This document shows, one piece after another, positions 43,889-52,581 of a stretch of DNA of 64,000 nucleotides (the first letter of the stretch is position 1; each line of letters opens with the position of its first letter). The notes below the pieces were generated by a model. The model searched no databases, was not told the origin of the DNA, and was given only the letters and a program-made list of their open reading frames with translations. The DNA is from Flavobacterium enshiense DK69 (GTDB taxonomy: Bacteria > Bacteroidota > Bacteroidia > Flavobacteriales > Flavobacteriaceae). Position numbers and translations under genes: made by a program. The DNA lies in contig NZ_AVCS01000004.1 in the NCBI RefSeq assembly GCF_000498495.1, positions 1-64,000 on the forward strand, in the 5' to 3' direction.

Positions 43889-44638
43889 TTATTTTTCAAA
43901 ACCTACACTACGGTTATAAATAGCATAATACATACAATAAAGGTAAGGCATTGTGAAGAATAAACCTATGCAAAAAGCAAATAAACCTATAAATGAACCA
44001 ATTGTGGCAAGTAATATGGCCAGGAAAATAATCAACGGTTGTTTGGATACTACCATGATGCTATTGGCTATGGCATTCATAGCTGATAATCTTCCGAAGA
44101 TAATTAACGGGACAGTTAAACAAGTGAAGAAACCAATCAGATAACTCAATAATGAACCGACAATGTCCAAATGGATTAACTGAAAACTTATAGTTATTGT
44201 GCTGGTAATCAAAGAAATTACTAAAGATGATATCAGTAAATCTTTCAGGTAGTCAGCTTTGTAACAGTCAAAAATAGTGGAAAAGGAAATTTCATCCTGG
44301 GTTTCCACATCGTGAGCAACTTTGATTAAACCTGCCGTAAATGGAGTAAGTATGATCGCCAACAGAGAAACACCACCAACATATAATGCGATTTGTTCGG
44401 GTGTGAAAGTAGAGAAATCCATTTTGAGCGTTTCCTCTGAAAGATTCTCTAAATCAAAAAAATAAGACAGTCCGAAAACAGATACGATCAAAAGCGATAA
44501 AATCACAATTAGTAGTGCCAAGCCTGATAAAAGGGCGATTTTTTTATAACTCTCAAAACTCTCATTAATCAAATCACCTAAATCAATCTGATAGCCGTTT
44601 TGTTTAATCTCTTTAAGACGATTATTGATGTAATTCAT
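43889..44638 (-). CDS. integral membrane protein, six helices, function unknown
   Basis: The 249-residue protein has a soluble amphipathic N-terminus (MNYINNRLKEIKQNGYQIDL, with FESYKK), then about six hydrophobic helices. The layout resembles the YciC/DUF975-type membrane proteins seen in Bacteroidota, but no specific motif fixes it. It lies 38 nt upstream of the YpfJ-type gene and 11 nt downstream of the DUF5723 gene, so the three may be co-transcribed. Confidence 0.65.
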   Translation of the reverse strand: MNYINNRLKEIKQNGYQIDLGDLINESFESYKKIALLSGLALLIVILSLLIVSVFGLSYFFDLENLSEETLKMDFSTFTPEQIALYVGGVSLLAIILTPFTAGLIKVAHDVETQDEISFSTIFDCYKADYLKDLLISSLVISLITSTITISFQLIHLDIVGSLLSYLIGFFTCLTVPLIIFGRLSAMNAIANSIMVVSKQPLIIFLAILLATIGSFIGLFAFCIGLFFTMPYLYCMYYAIYNRSVGFEK

Positions 44639-44649
44639 AGTTATGAAAT

Positions 44650-46014
44650 TTAAAATCCGATTCGGAATCCTAAGTATAAATCGGCTTGTTTAGAATTATT
44701 TAGCAATGCTGTAATAACTGACCCTGAGCCTAAGAAAAAGCCTCCGGCACGGATTCCGAAACCTGTCGTAAATCCAGAAACCTCATTATCGGAAAAAGGC
44801 ATGTAAATCTCATAGTTCTCGCTGGAAAATCGAGGTGTCAGGGTGATAATATTTTGTATAGTCATAATATCATCTTGGGTATCGTCAGATAATTTCTGTT
44901 GCGTATATGCTGAAACCGACCATTTATTGTAAATTTTATAGTCAACGTATGCATTAATCACGGCAGGGAGGTTTACTTTAAAATCGGTACCTGAATTTTG
45001 TTGAGTCAGATAACCGTTATCCTTCAAAATCTGTTCAATATCAGCAACACTTTGTGCATCATTAAATTCTTCAAGGTTAAGCGGGTTGGCTGTAGGAATG
45101 TTAAGCACGTAGTTGGCCGATTTATTATTGTCTGATTTAAAGGTCATACTGCCCATATTTCTGAAGGAAAGGCCGGTATTCAATTTGTATCCGCCCGTTT
45201 TAGGGGTTGTGCCATCTGCAGCAGCGGATGCTTTTTCTTTTAATTGGTAGTTAAAACCAAAATCGGCTCCGTAACCGTTTAATCCGCCTGCGAAAATTTC
45301 ATCATAATTTGAACTTGTTTTATAGCTGTCAGCTAATGCCCCGGAATATGAAAAATTCATAGTAGCAGTTGCATTATACAAATAAACATCTCCTGTAACG
45401 GGTTCAACAGTAACGGTTCCCTGCAAGTTGTTTAATCCGAAATTTGAATACGAGCCCGGGAAAAGTAATTTGAAAGTAGCTCCGGCATTGAACTTATGTT
45501 TGTCATTTTCATACAACGTCCGGGCAGCGGAAAGATTGATCTCTCCCCATGTAGCACCATTCATTCTTTGGTTGTAGCTGGAATTTATCTCTGCAGTTCC
45601 AAGGAATGAACTGTTAAGTGCGTTTCCTAAAGTAACATCCACGTCAATGGCATTTGCTTTAATATTTGCTGCTGAAGATATTGCGAAAGCCCATTTTTTT
45701 ACTTTCATGCCAAATGACGGACCCAAAATTAAAGCGTCCAGTCTCATATTGACAGGTTCTGTTCCTGTAAAAATTTTGTCTTCGATGTTTTCACCGTTAA
45801 CAATATCAGAAAATTTGATTTTATTATTGGAAACGTTGGTGCTCATGTTGATAACATTAACATCAAATTTCGTTACCATGTTATTTAATTCTGAGGGATT
45901 GATGTATGCATTAAGTAATCCCGTCCTTTTGGAAATGTTGATTCCCGAAAAGTGTTCCTGTGAAAATGCGGTTATTGAAAGTAGGGAAGAGGCAAGCAGT
46001 AAAATTTTTTTCAT
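44650..46014 (-). CDS. DUF5723 outer-membrane beta-barrel protein
   Basis: The 454-residue protein has a signal peptide (MKKILLLASSLLSITAFSQ) and a body typical of DUF5723: SKRTGLLNAYINPSELNN near the start, GPSFGMKVKKWAFAISS, and terminal strands GFTTGFGIRAGGFFLGSG and QADLYLGFRIGF ending in Phe. It is predicted to form an outer-membrane barrel related to PorV/FadL-like proteins. The function is unknown. Confidence 0.8.
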   Translation of the reverse strand: MKKILLLASSLLSITAFSQEHFSGINISKRTGLLNAYINPSELNNMVTKFDVNVINMSTNVSNNKIKFSDIVNGENIEDKIFTGTEPVNMRLDALILGPSFGMKVKKWAFAISSAANIKANAIDVDVTLGNALNSSFLGTAEINSSYNQRMNGATWGEINLSAARTLYENDKHKFNAGATFKLLFPGSYSNFGLNNLQGTVTVEPVTGDVYLYNATATMNFSYSGALADSYKTSSNYDEIFAGGLNGYGADFGFNYQLKEKASAAADGTTPKTGGYKLNTGLSFRNMGSMTFKSDNNKSANYVLNIPTANPLNLEEFNDAQSVADIEQILKDNGYLTQQNSGTDFKVNLPAVINAYVDYKIYNKWSVSAYTQQKLSDDTQDDIMTIQNIITLTPRFSSENYEIYMPFSDNEVSGFTTGFGIRAGGFFLGSGSVITALLNNSKQADLYLGFRIGF

Positions 46015-46058
46015 ATTAGGTGTTTAATCTCAATTTAAGGCAGTAAATAAACAAAAAG

Positions 46059-46748
46059 TTAAATACTTCTCCAAACAGCATCATTTGGTACCGGAGCGAT
46101 AATCTCCAGAATTTCTTTGCTTACGGGATGAGTAAAAACTAATTTCCTCGCGTGAAGATGTATTCCGCCATCAGGGTTGCTTCGGTCAAAACCATATTTC
46201 AAATCGCCTTTTATCGGGCAGCCTATGGCAGAAAGCTGACTTCGGATCTGATGATGTCTTCCGGTATGCAGATTGATTTCCAAAGCATAATAATTATCCA
46301 GTTTCTTAATGATTTTATAATCCAAACTGGCTTTTTTGCTGTCCGGAACTTCTTTGGTATGCGCTTTTGAAGTATTGTTTTTAGGGTTTCTTTTCAGAAA
46401 ATGAACAAGAATATCCTCTGTTTTTGGCGGTTGGTTTTTTACTACGGCCCAATACGTTTTCTGGGTTTCGCGGTTTTTGAATAAATCGTTTAGCCGTGTA
46501 AGTGCTTTCGAAGTTCTGGCAAAAACCACGATACCGGTTGTAGGTCGGTCCAATCGGTGAACAACGCCTATAAAAACCTCTCCGGGTTTGTTGTATTTTT
46601 CTTTGATGTATTCTTTAACGACATCCGATAACGGTTTGTCCCCGGTTTTATCACCTTGTACAATATCTCCAACACGTTTATTGACAATAATGATGTGATT
46701 GTCTTCGTGAAGGATTTGAAGATTATCTTTTGTAGATATTTCTTTCAT
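46059..46748 (-). CDS. RluA-family pseudouridine synthase
   Basis: The 229-residue protein is the catalytic domain only, without the N-terminal S4 domain of RluC or RluD. The catalytic Asp is in GVVHRLDRPTTGIVVFA (near 67). INLHTGRHHQIRSQLSAIG and GFDRSNPDGGIHLHA complete the family signature. It isomerises uridines in rRNA or tRNA; the target cannot be assigned. It is followed downstream by the DUF5723 gene and preceded by the four-helix-bundle gene, with TTAGA-type repeats in the gap. Confidence 0.92.
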   Translation of the reverse strand: MKEISTKDNLQILHEDNHIIIVNKRVGDIVQGDKTGDKPLSDVVKEYIKEKYNKPGEVFIGVVHRLDRPTTGIVVFARTSKALTRLNDLFKNRETQKTYWAVVKNQPPKTEDILVHFLKRNPKNNTSKAHTKEVPDSKKASLDYKIIKKLDNYYALEINLHTGRHHQIRSQLSAIGCPIKGDLKYGFDRSNPDGGIHLHARKLVFTHPVSKEILEIIAPVPNDAVWRSI

Positions 46749-46790
46749 TTAGACTTCTTAGAATATTAGATTTTTAGAATAGATTTGAAT
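46748..46790. repeat. short TTAGATTTTTAGA-type repeat at a gene junction
   Basis: AGACTTCTTAGAATATTAGA and TTTTTAGAATAG follow each other between the pseudouridine synthase start and the end of the four-helix-bundle gene. They use the same heptamer as 8790-8958 and 47130-47195. Confidence 0.4.
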
Positions 46791-47119
46791 TTAGAAATCA
46801 TTTTAGTGATTTCAGATAATTCATTAATTAGTTTATCAGATTGACTAATAGTTAAGAAATTTAAATCAGAGGCTATTAATAATTGAGTTTCTATTTCATA
46901 GCATGAACCTATTGCTATTTCGAGAAATCTGGAAAAATCTTTATTAGATTTTCTTGACGATCCTTCAGCAATATTAGAAGATATAGATATTGAGGCTCTT
47001 CCTAATTGGTTTGTTAATCCAAATTTTTCATTATCCGGGAAATAGGATGTGGTTTCATAGATTTCAGAACAAAACTGTCTGCTTCTTTTCCAAATTTCTA
47101 ATTCCTTAAATTGGTGCAT
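46766..47119 (-). CDS. four-helix-bundle protein (23S rRNA intervening-sequence protein family)
   Basis: The 117-residue protein is fully helical. MHQFKELEIWKRSRQFCSEI, the NQLGRASISISSNIAEGSSR segment and FLEIAIGSCYEIETQLLIA are the signature of the S23/IVP family. Members occur inside 23S rRNA intervening sequences in spirochaetes and as free genes scattered in Bacteroidota. The function is unknown; pentamer assembly is known for the family. Both sides carry TTAGA-type repeats, which suggests insertion into the space between panB and the pseudouridine synthase gene. Confidence 0.9.
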   Translation of the reverse strand: MHQFKELEIWKRSRQFCSEIYETTSYFPDNEKFGLTNQLGRASISISSNIAEGSSRKSNKDFSRFLEIAIGSCYEIETQLLIASDLNFLTISQSDKLINELSEITKMISKFKSILKI

Positions 47120-47129
47120 ATAATTTCGG

Positions 47130-47195
47130 CGTATATATAATCTAAAAATCTAAAACGTTCTAATAATCTAAAATTCTAAGAAATCTAACTCAGTC
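47130..47195. repeat. AATCTAAAA repeat stretch between panB and the four-helix-bundle gene
   Basis: A run of units like AATCTAAAAATCTAAAAC, AATCTAAAATTC and AAATCTAACTCAGTCTAAC. About six copies of TCTAA occur in 65 bp. It resembles the stretches at 8790-8958 and 46748-46790. Confidence 0.45.
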
Positions 47196-47198
47196 TAA

Positions 47199-48017
47199 CT
47201 AATATTGCTCATTAGCATTAGGGAAATCAACAGATTTTACATCATCTACATATTGCCCGATGGCTTTTGTCATGTCTTCGTAAAGGTTCATGTATCGTCT
47301 TAGGAAACGCGGACTGAATTCATGCGTCATTCCGATCATATCGTGTAAAACCAAAACCTGTCCGTCAACTCCGCTTCCGGCGCCAATTCCGATTACAGGA
47401 ATGGAAATGGTTTCAGCAACTTTTTTTGCCAATGAAGACGGGATTTTTTCCAAAACTAAAGCGAAACAACCAACTTTCTCCAGCATTTTAGCGTCTTCAA
47501 TTAGTTTTTCTGCCTCAGCTTCCTCTTTGGCGCGAACAGTATAAGTTCCGAATTTATAAATCGATTGCGGAGTCAGACCTAAATGTCCCATAACCGGAAT
47601 TCCGGCATTAAGAATCTTTTTGATACTTTCTTTAATTTCTTTTCCTCCTTCAAGTTTCACGGCATGGCCACCGCTTTCTTTCATGATTCGGATTGAAGAA
47701 CGTAATGCTTCTCTCGGATCCGACTGATAACTTCCGAAAGGTAAATCTACTACAACCAATGCTCTTTCTGCCGCTCTAACTACTGAAGAGGCATGGTAAA
47801 TCATCTGATCTAAAGTAATAGGAAGGGTGGTTTCATGTCCCGCCATTACATTACTGGCAGAATCACCGACTAAAATTACATCCACACCGGAACTGTCAAC
47901 GATTTTTGCCATGGTGTAATCGTAGGCCGTCAGCATTGAAATTTTCTCTCCGTTGGCTTTCATTTCGATTAATGATTTCGTCGTAATTCTTTTGTAATCT
48001 TTTTTGGCTACAGACAT
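47199..48017 (-). CDS. panB: 3-methyl-2-oxobutanoate hydroxymethyltransferase
   Basis: The 272-residue TIM-barrel enzyme has the metal and substrate motifs [50 protein letters not shown] and [21 protein letters not shown]. It transfers a one-carbon unit from methylene-tetrahydrofolate to 2-oxoisovalerate, the first committed step to pantothenate and CoA. Start [12 protein letters not shown] is of normal family length. panC and panD are not adjacent. Cytoplasmic. Confidence 0.96.
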   Translation of the reverse strand: MSVAKKDYKRITTKSLIEMKANGEKISMLTAYDYTMAKIVDSSGVDVILVGDSASNVMAGHETTLPITLDQMIYHASSVVRAAERALVVVDLPFGSYQSDPREALRSSIRIMKESGGHAVKLEGGKEIKESIKKILNAGIPVMGHLGLTPQSIYKFGTYTVRAKEEAEAEKLIEDAKMLEKVGCFALVLEKIPSSLAKKVAETISIPVIGIGAGSGVDGQVLVLHDMIGMTHEFSPRFLRRYMNLYEDMTKAIGQYVDDVKSVDFPNANEQY

Positions 48018-48177
48018 AATTTTAAAGTTAGAAGTTAGAAATTGGAGTTATAAGTTCTGGTTAAACTTTTAACAAGTGATTTTCTTCTTTATCAGAATGT
48101 AAAATTAGTACAATTTCCAGAATGACGTAACATTAATGAGATAAATGCTACTTATTTAGCAGATAAAAATAAAAATT

Positions 48178-48618
48178 ATGAAAAAGCTGATTTTATTGTT
48201 TGCCTTTTGTTTCACTTTCGCTGCAAATGCTCAGAAATCCGAAGTTGAAAATACAATTAAGATATTTTTTGAAGGATTCCATGCTAAAGATACTTTGAAA
48301 ATAAAATCTGTCTGTCATGAAAAACTAATATTGCAATCTATTTCCGAAGGGCAGAAGGGCAGCAGGTTGTCTGATGAAACAGCATCTGAGTTTTACAAAT
48401 CGGTTTCGACGTTTCCAAATGATATGAAATTTGAAGAAAGGATTTTAAGCTACAACATTCAGATTGACGGGAAAATGGCACACGCCTGGACTCCTTACGA
48501 ATTTTACCTAAACGGAAAATTTAGTCATTCAGGAGTAAATGCGTTTACGCTTTATAAAGAAAATGATGCCTGGAAAATTATTTATCTTATTGATACCAGA
48601 AGAAAAAGCAGTAAATAA
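48178..48618 (+). CDS. secreted NTF2-like (SnoaL-type) protein
   Basis: The 146-residue protein has a signal peptide (MKKLILLFAFCFTFAANAQ). The mature part has the cone-shaped NTF2-like pattern: an opening helix VENTIKIFFEGFHAKDTLKI, and strands around MAHAWTPYEFYLNGKFSH and GVNAFTLYKENDAWKIIYLI. Such domains bind small ligands or act as dimer scaffolds. No catalytic residues can be assigned. It stands alone before the two-component system. Confidence 0.78.
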   Translation: MKKLILLFAFCFTFAANAQKSEVENTIKIFFEGFHAKDTLKIKSVCHEKLILQSISEGQKGSRLSDETASEFYKSVSTFPNDMKFEERILSYNIQIDGKMAHAWTPYEFYLNGKFSHSGVNAFTLYKENDAWKIIYLIDTRRKSSK

Positions 48619-48682
48619 AAATCTTTATAAAATCTTTATACATAGCCAATTTTATCTTATAAAATACTTACAACTTATGATT

Positions 48683-48690
48683 TAACTTTG
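48683..48690 (+). promoter_or_regulatory. candidate -7 box for the KdpDE-like operon
   Basis: TAACTTTG matches TAnnTTTG exactly, 23 nt before the TTG start at 48714. The same octamer stands before the gene at 55566. Confidence 0.42.
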
Positions 48691-48713
48691 TAGTGTAATT
48701 AAGTCATAAGAAA

Positions 48714-49832
48714 TTGAAAACATTAATTCAACATATCAGAACCAAAAACCAATACGTATTAAGTATAGTTTCTGTAAGTATAGTTTCTTTACTGTTCTTG
48801 TTCACAAGAGAGTATCTGGACTATAACGTGATTGGTTATTTATTGCTGGTTTTAGTTTCACTACTGGCAATATTCCTGGATATTTACGCCGTACTTTTGG
48901 CGGCTGTTTTGAGCGCTCTGGCGATGGACTTCCTGTTCATTAAGCCCTATTATACCTTGCATATTGAAACAGCTAAGGATGGATTGTTATTATTCCTGTT
49001 TTTTATTATTGCGATGATAAATGCGGTGCTGACTTTTAAAGTCAGAAAGGCAAATCAGTTAGCACACGCAAAAGAAGCAAAACTCCAGACAATGAAACTG
49101 TATAATACTTTATTGGATTCGTTGTCGCATGAATTAAGAACCCCGATTTCAACTATAATGGGGGCCATCGGAATTCTTCAAGAAAAGCCAAAACAGTTAT
49201 CTGAAGAAAACAGTACGAAATTATTATCCGAAATGGAAAAAGCTTCCCTAAGGTTAAATCATCAGGTTGAAAATTTACTGAACATGTCCCGACTGGAAAC
49301 CGGTTATATTCAGCCAAAAATGGATTGGTGTGATTTGAAGGAACTGGTCTATAAGGTTTTAAATGATTTGAAGGAAGAATTGGTAAATCACAGGATAATA
49401 GTGAAAATTCCCGATTACCTTCCGTTGTTTAAACTGGATTATGGCTTGACGGAGCAAATCGTTTACAATCTGATTTACAATGCTTCTCAATATACGCCTC
49501 AGGGAGCCTTAATTGAAATTGGTGTTGACTATATCCCGGATGTTAATTTTGAATATGAAGAAGGAAAAGTGATGACCTGTAAAATCACTATCAGCGATGA
49601 CGGAAATGGTTTCCCGGAAGATGAAATTCACAAAGTGTTTGATAAGTTTTACCGTCTTCAGCATTCGAAAACTGGAGGAACCGGTCTGGGATTGTCCATT
49701 GTGAAAGGTTTTGTGGAAGCTCAGAATGGAGAAGTTTCCCTCGAAAATAAAGAAGACGAAAGCGGAGCCATTTTTACAGTAGCTTTTCCGGCAGTCGTTA
49801 TGCAAACAAATTCGATACACAATGATGAATAG
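48714..49832 (+). CDS. KdpD-like sensor histidine kinase, short form (DUF4118 membrane domain)
   Basis: The 372-residue protein begins with a four-helix DUF4118 membrane domain (about 15-110, YNVIGYLLLVLVSLLAIF), as in KdpD, but lacks the large cytoplasmic KdpD and USP domains. The phosphorylated His is in SLSHELRTPIS (near 139). The ATPase has the N box VYNLIYNASQYTP, G1 SDDGNGFPEDEI and G2 TGGTGLGLSIVKGF. The start is TTG at 48714: a stop lies in frame at 48696 and no ATG precedes the first helix. It overlaps the response regulator by 11 nt. A role in K+ or turgor sensing is inferred from kup downstream. Confidence 0.87.
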   Translation: MKTLIQHIRTKNQYVLSIVSVSIVSLLFLFTREYLDYNVIGYLLLVLVSLLAIFLDIYAVLLAAVLSALAMDFLFIKPYYTLHIETAKDGLLLFLFFIIAMINAVLTFKVRKANQLAHAKEAKLQTMKLYNTLLDSLSHELRTPISTIMGAIGILQEKPKQLSEENSTKLLSEMEKASLRLNHQVENLLNMSRLETGYIQPKMDWCDLKELVYKVLNDLKEELVNHRIIVKIPDYLPLFKLDYGLTEQIVYNLIYNASQYTPQGALIEIGVDYIPDVNFEYEEGKVMTCKITISDDGNGFPEDEIHKVFDKFYRLQHSKTGGTGLGLSIVKGFVEAQNGEVSLENKEDESGAIFTVAFPAVVMQTNSIHNDE

Positions 49833-50508
49833 TCCGACCATATTAGTTATTGATGACGAAAGTCAAATCAGAAAACTATTGGAAATCACACTCGATTCCA
49901 ACGGATATAAAACCGTGTTTGCGTCGAATGCGAAAGAAGGAATACTGATGTCCGCTAACCATCCGCCTGATTTGATTGTATTGGATCTTGGATTGCCAGA
50001 TGACGACGGACAGAATGTACTGGTTCAGTTGCGGGAATGGTTTGTGAACCCGATTATAATTTTATCGGTTAAAAGTGCCGAAAGCGAAATCGTAAAAGCT
50101 CTGGATAATGGAGCCAATGACTACCTGACAAAACCTTTTCGGACTCAGGAGTTACTCGCAAGAATAAGGGCTGCCCTTCGCAATCAGAGCATGGTTACGC
50201 CGGAACCAATTGTAACCATTGATGCTATTCAGATTGATTTTTCGGCCAGAATCGTGAAAGTCAATAGCGAAATAATTAAACTTACGGCAACAGAGTATAC
50301 GCTACTGTCTCTTTTAGTCAAAAATGAAGGGCGCGTACTCACGCATCAGCATATTTTAAAAGAGGTGTGGGGACCAAGTTATATTGATCAGACACAGTAC
50401 CTCAGAGTTTTTATCGCACAATTAAGAAAGAAAATAGAAAGCGATCCCAACCGTCCAAAATACATTCTTACCGAATCGGGGATAGGCTATCGTTTTAATA
50501 TCAGCTAA
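49822..50508 (+). CDS. KdpE-like OmpR-family response regulator
   Basis: The 228-residue protein has a receiver domain with acidic pocket VIDDESQ, phosphoacceptor Asp in DLIVLDLGLPDDDG, and the conserved Lys in YLTKPF. The C-terminal winged helix (LTATEYTLLSLLVKNEGRVL, YLRVFIAQLRKKIESDPNRP) matches KdpE-type members of the OmpR family. It overlaps the kinase gene by 11 nt, so the two are translationally coupled. The kup gene starts 123 nt downstream and is its likely target, by inference. Confidence 0.93.
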   Translation: MMNSPTILVIDDESQIRKLLEITLDSNGYKTVFASNAKEGILMSANHPPDLIVLDLGLPDDDGQNVLVQLREWFVNPIIILSVKSAESEIVKALDNGANDYLTKPFRTQELLARIRAALRNQSMVTPEPIVTIDAIQIDFSARIVKVNSEIIKLTATEYTLLSLLVKNEGRVLTHQHILKEVWGPSYIDQTQYLRVFIAQLRKKIESDPNRPKYILTESGIGYRFNIS

Positions 50509-50631
50509 CTAATTTTTTATAAAATCATTGTAAAGGATTATGGAATTTAATTTCATAGTCAGCTCTTCTATTGCCTCAACTTTTTAGAAACAAATCAATA
50601 TAAATACTTAAAAATCAAAAATTTAATTAAA

Positions 50632-52572
50632 ATGAGCACTCAAACAGTAAATAAAGTCACTGCAGCATCCTTACTTGTAGCACTTGGAATTATTTATGGC
50701 GATATCGGTACCAGTCCGTTGTATGTGATGAAATCGATAATAGGGAATCGTCCAATATCGGAACTGTTGGTATACGGTGGAGTTTCATGTGTATTTTGGA
50801 CTTTAACCTTTCAGACTACTTTGAAATACATTTTCCTGACGCTTTCAGCCGATAATAACGGAGAAGGAGGCGTATTTTCTTTATACGCTTTGGTAAAGAG
50901 GTTCGGAAAAGGAAAACTGATAATTCCAACAATTCTAGGTGCAACCACATTACTTGCAGACGGAATAATCACTCCGCCAATTTCGGTAGCTTCTGCTGTG
51001 GAAGGTCTTGATGTTATTATTCCGGATATCCCGACAATCCCTATAGTTATCGTGATTCTTTCAGCACTGTTTTTCTTTCAGCGCTTCGGGACACAAAAAG
51101 TAGGAAGTTTGTTCGGACCGGCAATGGTGGTTTGGTTTTCAATGCTTTTCGTATTGGGAATTTCGCAAATCATTCATCATCCGGAAATTATAAAGGCTTT
51201 AAACCCGATTTATGCCTATGAACTTTTAGTGGAATACCCACACGGATTCTGGTTACTAGGCGCAGTATTTCTTTGTACAACAGGAGCAGAGGCTTTGTAC
51301 TCAGACTTGGGACATTGTGGAAGGAAGAACATCAGGATTACCTGGTCATTTGTAAAAGTGTCGTTGTTGGTGAATTATTTAGGCCAGGCTTCGTGGTTAA
51401 TGACACAAGGAAATTCTCATCTTGGTGACAGAAACCCGTTTTATGCCATCATGCCCGAATGGTTTTTAATTTTCGGGATTATTATTGCTACCGCTGCGGC
51501 AATTATTGCTTCCCAGGCTTTAATCAGTGGTTCGTATACGCTTATCAATGAAGCAATTTCACTGAATTTCTGGCCAAGAGTTGCGTTGAAAAATCCAACC
51601 GATCTGAAAGGGCAGATTTATATTCCATCCATCAATGCCATTTTGTGGACGGGCTGTATCATGATGATTCTTTATTTTAAAAATTCGGCACACATGGAAG
51701 CGGCTTACGGATTTTCCATTACGATTGCCATGCTGATGACTACGTTTTTGTTGTCTTATTATCTGATTTATATTAAAAAAATGAAAATAGGCTGGGTATC
51801 GTTAATGTTGTTTGTCTTTTCTGTGATTGAAATTTCATTTTTTGTAGCCAATGTGGTAAAAATAAAAGAAAGATGGATGTTTTTGTTCTTTGAGCTTTTT
51901 ATTTTTATGGTGATGTATGTGTGGTATTTCTCCCGAAAACTGAACAATCAGTTCATGAAATTTGTCAATTTGGTAGAACAAACACCAATGTTGAAAGAAT
52001 TAAGCGAAGACGATTCCATTCCGAAATATTCGACACATTTAATTTATTTGTCCAAAGCGGATCGAACCTATGAAATTGAAGAAAAGGTAATGAAATCCAT
52101 TTTTGCCAAAAAGCCTAAACGAGCGGATGTCTATTGGTTTTTACATATTAACAGAACGAATGAACCGTTTACGTTGAATTATGAAGTGGTGGAAATATTA
52201 GACGATAAAGTCATCAAAGTAATTTTGAATGTAGGTTTCAGAGTTCAGCCGAAAGTAGAATTGTATTTCAAAAGGATTGTTCAGGAACTTGTACAGAGAA
52301 AAGAGCTTAGCTTACATATCCGTCCAGATGGTTCTACTAAATACAATGCCGAACCGGATTTCAAATTTGTGATTATTGAAAAGTTCCTTTCGGTTGAAAA
52401 CGAGTTTTCGATTAAACATGATTGGTTATTAACGTCTTATTTTATATTAAAAAGATTGTCAATTTCCGATGAAAAAGCATTTGGATTGGACAGAAGCGAT
52501 GTCGCAATTGAAAAAGTCCCTATGGTTTATCATCCGGTTTCCAATATTGCTTTGGAACGAAAATCAAGCTAA
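50632..52572 (+). CDS. kup: Kup-family potassium uptake protein
   Basis: The 646-residue protein has twelve membrane helices (about 15-440) followed by a cytoplasmic domain. The signature LGIIYGDIGTSPLYVMKSI is at the N-terminus, and NNGEGGVFSLYALVKR, GLLADGIITPPISV-like sequence TTLLADGIITPPISVASAVE and TTGAEALYSDLGHCG are family motifs. It is a K+/H+ symporter of the KUP/HAK/KT type. Its place directly after a KdpDE-like pair, where kdpFABC would be expected, suggests that the system controls Kup in this organism. Confidence 0.95.
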   Translation: MSTQTVNKVTAASLLVALGIIYGDIGTSPLYVMKSIIGNRPISELLVYGGVSCVFWTLTFQTTLKYIFLTLSADNNGEGGVFSLYALVKRFGKGKLIIPTILGATTLLADGIITPPISVASAVEGLDVIIPDIPTIPIVIVILSALFFFQRFGTQKVGSLFGPAMVVWFSMLFVLGISQIIHHPEIIKALNPIYAYELLVEYPHGFWLLGAVFLCTTGAEALYSDLGHCGRKNIRITWSFVKVSLLVNYLGQASWLMTQGNSHLGDRNPFYAIMPEWFLIFGIIIATAAAIIASQALISGSYTLINEAISLNFWPRVALKNPTDLKGQIYIPSINAILWTGCIMMILYFKNSAHMEAAYGFSITIAMLMTTFLLSYYLIYIKKMKIGWVSLMLFVFSVIEISFFVANVVKIKERWMFLFFELFIFMVMYVWYFSRKLNNQFMKFVNLVEQTPMLKELSEDDSIPKYSTHLIYLSKADRTYEIEEKVMKSIFAKKPKRADVYWFLHINRTNEPFTLNYEVVEILDDKVIKVILNVGFRVQPKVELYFKRIVQELVQRKELSLHIRPDGSTKYNAEPDFKFVIIEKFLSVENEFSIKHDWLLTSYFILKRLSISDEKAFGLDRSDVAIEKVPMVYHPVSNIALERKSS

Positions 52573-52581
52573 ATTAGCCAA

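Noticed and set aside
46766..47119. Intervening sequence within 23S rRNA
   Set aside because: The S23-family gene is here between protein genes, and no rRNA sequence is in the window.
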